Below are positions 5,697 to 8,940 of a stretch of DNA of 8,940 nt, one piece after another; positions within the stretch are counted from its first letter, which is position 1; each line of letters begins with the position of its first letter. The DNA comes from SVKR01 sp963649145 (GTDB lineage Bacteria > Bacillota > Clostridia > Oscillospirales > Oscillospiraceae). The notes under the pieces were generated by a model. It made no database searches. It was not told the DNA's origin and saw nothing but the letters and a program-made list of their open reading frames with translations. The stretch is taken from NCBI GenBank assembly GCA_963649145.1, contig CAVJGI010000084.1:1-8940 (forward strand). Direction: 5' to 3'. A program made the position numbers and the translations under genes.

Positions 5697-5725
5697 ATTA
5701 TACCATGTCCGCCGCGGTTTGTAAA
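5697..5725 (-). promoter_or_regulatory. Near-consensus promoter of the ligase-like / small protein / pepD operon
   Basis: On the minus strand a TTTACA -35 box (5720-5725) and a perfect TATAAT -10 box (5697-5702) are exactly 17 bases apart. Transcription would begin near 5688-5691, about ten bases before the GGAGG at 5676-5680. This is the best housekeeping-sigma-factor promoter in the window. Confidence 0.85.
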
Positions 5726-5801
5726 GCGGGTTCCCATGCCCCACCGCGGGGAGATAAACTGTCACAATTCGGTGCATCCGCACCACTTTCAGGAGAAAAC
5801 A

Positions 5802-6566
5802 ATGATTTTTGACACCCATGCCCACTATGACGACGCCCGCTTCGACGCTGACCGGGACGCCGTTCTCGCCGCCCTGCCCGCCGCCGGCGTCGGTCTTGTT
5901 CTGAACCCCGGCTGCACGGTGGCCAGCTCCCGCGCGGCGCTCGCGCTCGCGGAGCGCTACGATTTTGTCTACGCCGCCGCCGGCATCCACCCGGAGGACT
6001 GCGCCGGGGCGGGAGACGCCGAGCTTGCCGCCGTCCGCGCCCTCTGCGCCCACCCGAAGGTCCGCGCCATCGGGGAGATCGGGCTCGACTTTTACTGGGC
6101 GGAAAACCCGCCGCGAACCGAGCAGCAGACCGTTTTCCGCGCCCAGCTCGCCCTCGCGCTGGAGCTCGGAAAGCCCGTCATCATCCATGACCGCGACGCG
6201 CATGCCGACTGCCTCGCCATCGTGGAGGAGTTCCCCGGTCTGCGTGGCGTGTTCCACTGCTTTTCCGGCTCCGCGGAGATGGCGGAGCGGCTGCTCGCGC
6301 GCGGCTGGTATCTCGGCTTCGACGGACCGATCACCTATAAAAACGCGCGCCGCGCGCTGGAGGTGCTCGCCGTGACGCCTTTAGACCGCATCCTGCTGGA
6401 GACGGATGCGCCCTATATGCCGCCGGTGCCCCACCGCGGCGAGCGCAACGACAGCCGCCTGCTCCCCTTCGTGGCGGACTCTGCCGCGCGCGTCAAGGGC
6501 TGCACGCCGGAGGAGCTCATCGCCGCCGCCGCGGAAAACGGAAAGCGGCTTTTCGGGATTTTATAA
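5802..6566 (+). CDS. tatD: TatD-family metal-dependent hydrolase (DNase)
   Basis: The 254-residue product shows the full set of TatD motifs. DTHAHYDD carries the HxH metal ligands (His6, His8). Then come GIHPED (His63), GEIGLDFYW (Glu92), IHDRDAHADC (His129), FHCFSGS (His152) and LLETDAPYMPP (Asp202). Family members are cytoplasmic TIM-barrel amidohydrolase-fold enzymes, several with demonstrated DNase activity linked to DNA repair and turnover. The length is normal. The ATG at 5802 is chosen because AGGAG (ending six bases before it) precedes it and the protein starts at the family's normal point (MIFDTHAHYDD). A possible upstream extension to 5736 adds residues unlike the family. It is divergent from the ligase-like operon, about 180 bases away, and nothing links their functions. 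The stop lies about 100 bases before the lipoprotein gene. Confidence 0.95.
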   Translation: MIFDTHAHYDDARFDADRDAVLAALPAAGVGLVLNPGCTVASSRAALALAERYDFVYAAAGIHPEDCAGAGDAELAAVRALCAHPKVRAIGEIGLDFYWAENPPRTEQQTVFRAQLALALELGKPVIIHDRDAHADCLAIVEEFPGLRGVFHCFSGSAEMAERLLARGWYLGFDGPITYKNARRALEVLAVTPLDRILLETDAPYMPPVPHRGERNDSRLLPFVADSAARVKGCTPEELIAAAAENGKRLFGIL

Positions 6567-6589
6567 TTTGTTCAAACTTCCTCCGAGGT

Positions 6590-6619
6590 TTGTTCATCAC
6601 TCCCAAAACCGGGTATGAT
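6590..6619 (+). promoter_or_regulatory. Promoter candidate of the lipoprotein gene
   Basis: TTGTTC (6590-6595) and TATGAT (6614-6619) lie 18 bases apart in the gap after the TatD-type gene. The -10 box matches five of six consensus bases and the -35 three. An imperfect hairpin (CAAAC/GTTTG, about 6573-6592) just upstream overlaps the -35 box. It may be a weak end for the TatD transcript. Confidence 0.5.
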
Positions 6620-6670
6620 AGGATGAACAAGCAAAAAAATCCAAAACCACCCGATGGGAGGAAACCCAAA

Positions 6671-8779
6671 ATGAAGCATCAGAAGCTCCTCGCCGCGGCT
6701 GCGGCGCTCGCGCTGCTCTGCGGCTGCGGCTCCGCCGCCCCGGACGCGGCGGAGACCCCGACACCCACGGCGCAGCAGACCGCAGCCCCGGCGCAGACGG
6801 ACGACTACGCGGATGCGCACACGCTGACTCTCCGCTCCGAGCAGAGCGCGGACGGCACTTGGACCCACACCGCCGAGCTCGACGGCGAAGCGGTCGAGGA
6901 ATTTGACTACGCATGGCACGCCGACCCGTCCACGGCGCACGACACGGTGAAAAACAGCCCCGCGGAGTACTACACCGGCACCGAGCCGGAGACGGACGCC
7001 GCGGCATATATCGCCCACGACGTTTACTATTACCCGGAGCTGGACACCTCCGGCTTCCAGAAGCAGCGCTACGACGGCGAGACGGAGTGGGTCTATTACT
7101 ACACCGCCGAGGGCTATACGGACTATGTTTTCTCCACCCTGCCCGTGCAGGGCAGCGCCGTTCCGGAGCAGATGATGCACTCCGAGAGCGAGGCGTATGA
7201 AAACGCCGTGCTCCACCTCACGGAGCCGGGGACTTACGTTGTCTCCGGCACATGGCACGGTCAGCTCTGGGTCGACCTCGGCGACACGGACGAGACCTTC
7301 ACCGACCCGGACGCGAAGGTGACGCTCATCTTAAACGGTGCGGAGATCGACTGCACGGTCGCCCCCGGCGTCGTGTTCTACAGCGTCTATGAGTGCGATA
7401 ATGCGTGGGAGAGCCGCGAGAGCTACAGCGCCGCCGTCGACACCGCGAACGCGGGCGCGAACGTCATCATCGCCGACGGCACGGAAAACAGCGTCTCCGG
7501 CGCGAACATCTACCGCATGCTGAAGACCAAGTTCAAGAGCGACGACGCCGTCGCCGGCACCGGTGCGGCGCAGAAAAAGGCGCGCAAGACCGACGGCGCA
7601 TTTTATTCCTACGTCTCCATGAACGTCACCGGCGGCGCGGAGGGCAGCGGCGTGCTGAACATCACCTCGGTCTTCGAGGGGCTCGACACGGAGCTGCACC
7701 TTACGATCAACGGCGGCAATATCAACATCTTTTCGCAGGACGACGGCATCAACGTCAACGAAGACGGCGTGTCCGTCCTGACGGTGAACGGCGGCAGCCT
7801 CCACATCCTCGCCGGTCTCGGCAGCGAGGGCGACGGCATTGACTCCAACGGCTACGCCGTCATCAACGGCGGCACCGTCGTCTCGCTCGCGAGCCCGATG
7901 GCGGACTCCGGGCTCGACTCCGACTGCGGCACCTACGTGAACGGCGGCACGGTCGTGGCGCTCGGCGCGTCGATGGACTGGGCGGAGAGCGACGGCAGTG
8001 AAAACGCCGGACAAGCGGCGGTGAATCTCAGCTTCAGCCAGCGCCAGAGCGCGGACGAGGCGATCGTCATCACGGACACGGACGGCACGGTCGTGTTCGC
8101 CTACGACCCGGACAAGGACGAGGTCGCAGAGGGCAACGCGCGCTGGTATTCCGGCGCGATCTTGTCCGCGCCCGGTCTCAGCGTCGGCGGCGAATACTAT
8201 ATTTACGTCGGCGGCGACGTCGAGGGCGAGGAGGTCGCCGGTGTCTATGACCCCGCGACGGTCACGGGCTTCACGGCGGACGCCAAGCAGCAGTGCTGGA
8301 CCGGCACGGGCACGCTCGGCGGCTTCGGCGGAGGTCCCGGCGGCTTCGGCGGAGGCGGCGGGGTCTTTGACCCCAATGGCAGCGGCGGAAGCTTCGACCC
8401 CAACGGCAGCGGTACCGCGCCCGCGGAGCCCCCGGAGGGCTTCGGCGGCGACGCCGAGCTCGGCACCGGCGAAGCGCCGGAGGGCTTCTTCGGCGGCGAA
8501 AAGCCGGATGACGCCCCGGAGAAGCCGGACGGCGATTTTGAGCAGGGCTTCGGCGAGCGCCCAACGCCCCCGGACGGCGAGGTCCCCGCGGATTTTGACC
8601 CGGACAATGCGCCGGAAAAGCCCGACGGTGATTTTGACCCGAATGGCAGCGAGCGCCCCACCCCGCCGGGCGGCGGCTTTGACCCGAACGGCAGCGGGGA
8701 CGCCGCCGGTGAGAGCGAGGTCGTGTTTAGCCTCAGTGAAAAGGTGAACGACTTCACCGGTGTCCGCGACGCGGAATAA
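6671..8779 (+). CDS. Carbohydrate-binding beta-helix lipoprotein (Cthe_2159-like) with acidic Gly/Pro repeat tail
   Basis: The 702-residue product begins MKHQKLLAAAAALALLCGCG, a lipoprotein signal with a lipobox-like LCGC and Cys19 as the lipid-bearing residue. A Thr/Pro/Ala linker follows (to about residue 45). The middle (about 200-470) matches the Cthe_2159-like carbohydrate-binding family: VTLILNGAEIDC, GTENSVSGANIYR, then beta-helix turns with Asp-rich loops QDDGINVNED (356-365), EGDGIDSNG (386-394) and DSGLDSDCG (412-420), likely calcium sites. The founding protein of the family binds acidic polysaccharide, but the ligand here is unknown. From about residue 548 the tail is low in complexity: Gly-rich (GGFGGGPGG), four FDPNGS units, two APEKPDGDF and two ERPTPP units, then a non-repetitive end (VVFSLSEKVNDFTGV). 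The start at 6671 has GGGAGG nine bases before it; an earlier in-frame ATG at 6590 would put 27 polar residues before the signal. The gene stands alone with its own terminator. Confidence 0.85.
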   Translation: MKHQKLLAAAAALALLCGCGSAAPDAAETPTPTAQQTAAPAQTDDYADAHTLTLRSEQSADGTWTHTAELDGEAVEEFDYAWHADPSTAHDTVKNSPAEYYTGTEPETDAAAYIAHDVYYYPELDTSGFQKQRYDGETEWVYYYTAEGYTDYVFSTLPVQGSAVPEQMMHSESEAYENAVLHLTEPGTYVVSGTWHGQLWVDLGDTDETFTDPDAKVTLILNGAEIDCTVAPGVVFYSVYECDNAWESRESYSAAVDTANAGANVIIADGTENSVSGANIYRMLKTKFKSDDAVAGTGAAQKKARKTDGAFYSYVSMNVTGGAEGSGVLNITSVFEGLDTELHLTINGGNINIFSQDDGINVNEDGVSVLTVNGGSLHILAGLGSEGDGIDSNGYAVINGGTVVSLASPMADSGLDSDCGTYVNGGTVVALGASMDWAESDGSENAGQAAVNLSFSQRQSADEAIVITDTDGTVVFAYDPDKDEVAEGNARWYSGAILSAPGLSVGGEYYIYVGGDVEGEEVAGVYDPATVTGFTADAKQQCWTGTGTLGGFGGGPGGFGGGGGVFDPNGSGGSFDPNGSGTAPAEPPEGFGGDAELGTGEAPEGFFGGEKPDDAPEKPDGDFEQGFGERPTPPDGEVPADFDPDNAPEKPDGDFDPNGSERPTPPGGGFDPNGSGDAAGESEVVFSLSEKVNDFTGVRDAE
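8318..8725 (+). repeat. Repeat-coding tail of the lipoprotein gene
   Basis: FDPNGS is encoded at 8366-8383, 8393-8410, 8633-8650 and 8678-8695, with synonymous differences between copies (AAT/AAC, CCC/CCG, TTT/TTC). Two longer units (APEKPDGDF, about 8512-8538 and 8608-8635; ERPTPP after each) share an order, suggesting one block duplication followed by drift. The region is Gly, Pro and Asp rich and probably unfolded. Confidence 0.8.
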
Positions 8780-8791
8780 TTTGCGTTATGA

Positions 8792-8834
8792 AAAAGCGAT
8801 CCCGCCTGATTTTTTGGGCGGGATCGTTGGTTTT
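8792..8834 (+). terminator. Intrinsic terminator of the lipoprotein gene
   Basis: CGATCCCGCC (8797-8806) pairs perfectly with GGCGGGATCG (8817-8826), followed by TTGGTTTT and preceded by AAAAA, so it may also work on the minus strand. It starts about 15 bases after the stop codon. Confidence 0.85.
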
Positions 8835-8844
8835 AAATATTGAA

Positions 8845-8932
8845 CGCGCCTTTGGCGCTAAGATTTGATTTGTTTCGCGTCCGCGGGACGCGACTTACTT
8901 TACCCCTCGCGGGGAAAGTAAGCAAAGGCGCG
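8845..8932. repeat. Nested palindromic intergenic element
   Basis: Outer inverted repeats CGCGCCTTTG (8845-8854) and CAAAGGCGCG (8923-8932) enclose two more hairpins: CGCGTCC-GCG-GGACGCG (8876-8892), and CTTACTTT-A-CCCC with GGGGAAAGTAAG (8894-8922), which has one bulged A. The left outer repeat can also fold on itself (GCGCC-TTT-GGCGC). No gene is visible. The layered design resembles the element at 56-202, though the sequence differs. The element may continue past the window edge. Confidence 0.65.
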
Positions 8933-8940
8933 GTTAAGGG

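Noticed and set aside
5736..5801. N-terminal extension of the TatD-type protein
   Set aside because: The 22 extra residues do not resemble the family, and AGGAG sits directly before the ATG at 5802, where homologues begin.
7331..8014. Minus-strand frame inside the lipoprotein gene
   Set aside because: It is the mirror of the beta-helix coding region. The Val/Asp/Ala-rich product is a typical shadow with no domain.
8790..8867. Mini frame starting ATGAAAAAGCGATCC after the lipoprotein
   Set aside because: It consists mostly of the terminator stem and the start of the palindromic element, and has no ribosome binding site.

Overview
This window is GC-rich, mostly chromosomal DNA from a bacterium that looks like a gut-type Firmicute (Clostridia, probably Oscillospiraceae/Ruminococcaceae-like). 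The reasons are purine-rich AGGAGG-type ribosome binding sites, a surface protein with an SLH-type segment and 'IGDTKYATLAEA'-type repeats, a lipoprotein of the Cthe_2159-like carbohydrate-binding family, and palindromic intergenic elements of a kind common in such genomes. The assignment is an inference from gene families and style; no rRNA or tRNA gene is present to test it.

Layout. Bases 1-300 hold no gene. They carry a compound palindromic (MITE-like) element and a strong hairpin terminator. Next come two minus-strand genes: a short secreted protein with a partial SLH segment (304-960), and a LuxR-type regulator (1129-1821). Both appear to have lost the reading frame of their N-terminus at a run of six identical bases. 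Divergent from the LuxR gene is a small XRE-type repressor on the plus strand (2113-2355). A 240-base convergent gap with stacked hairpins follows.

A tight three-gene minus-strand operon then reads from 5622 (or 5667) down to 2598: an O-antigen-ligase/Wzy-like polytopic membrane protein, a small single-pass protein with a Pro/Thr-rich outer tail, and a complete PepD-type dipeptidase. The gaps between these genes are only 21-22 bases. The operon has a near-consensus promoter (TTTACA, 17 bases, TATAAT). It also has a strong Shine-Dalgarno site followed at ideal distance by an in-frame ACG, not a normal start codon.

Divergent from the operon is a complete TatD-family metal-dependent hydrolase (5802-6566). 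It is followed by a large lipoprotein (6671-8779): a beta-helix carbohydrate-binding domain plus an acidic Gly/Pro-rich repeat tail. The lipoprotein gene has its own promoter candidate and terminator. The right edge (8845-8932) is a second nested palindromic element.

How the genes work together: the cell-envelope theme is clear (SLH-type protein, polysaccharide ligase/polymerase-like protein, anchored small protein, carbohydrate-binding lipoprotein). PepD and TatD look like housekeeping genes. I do not see a defence system, phage, CRISPR array, or a convincing new multi-gene system. The most interesting signals are the two homopolymer frame breaks, the ACG start candidate, the chimeric SLH remnant, the repeat tail of the lipoprotein and the two nested palindromic elements.
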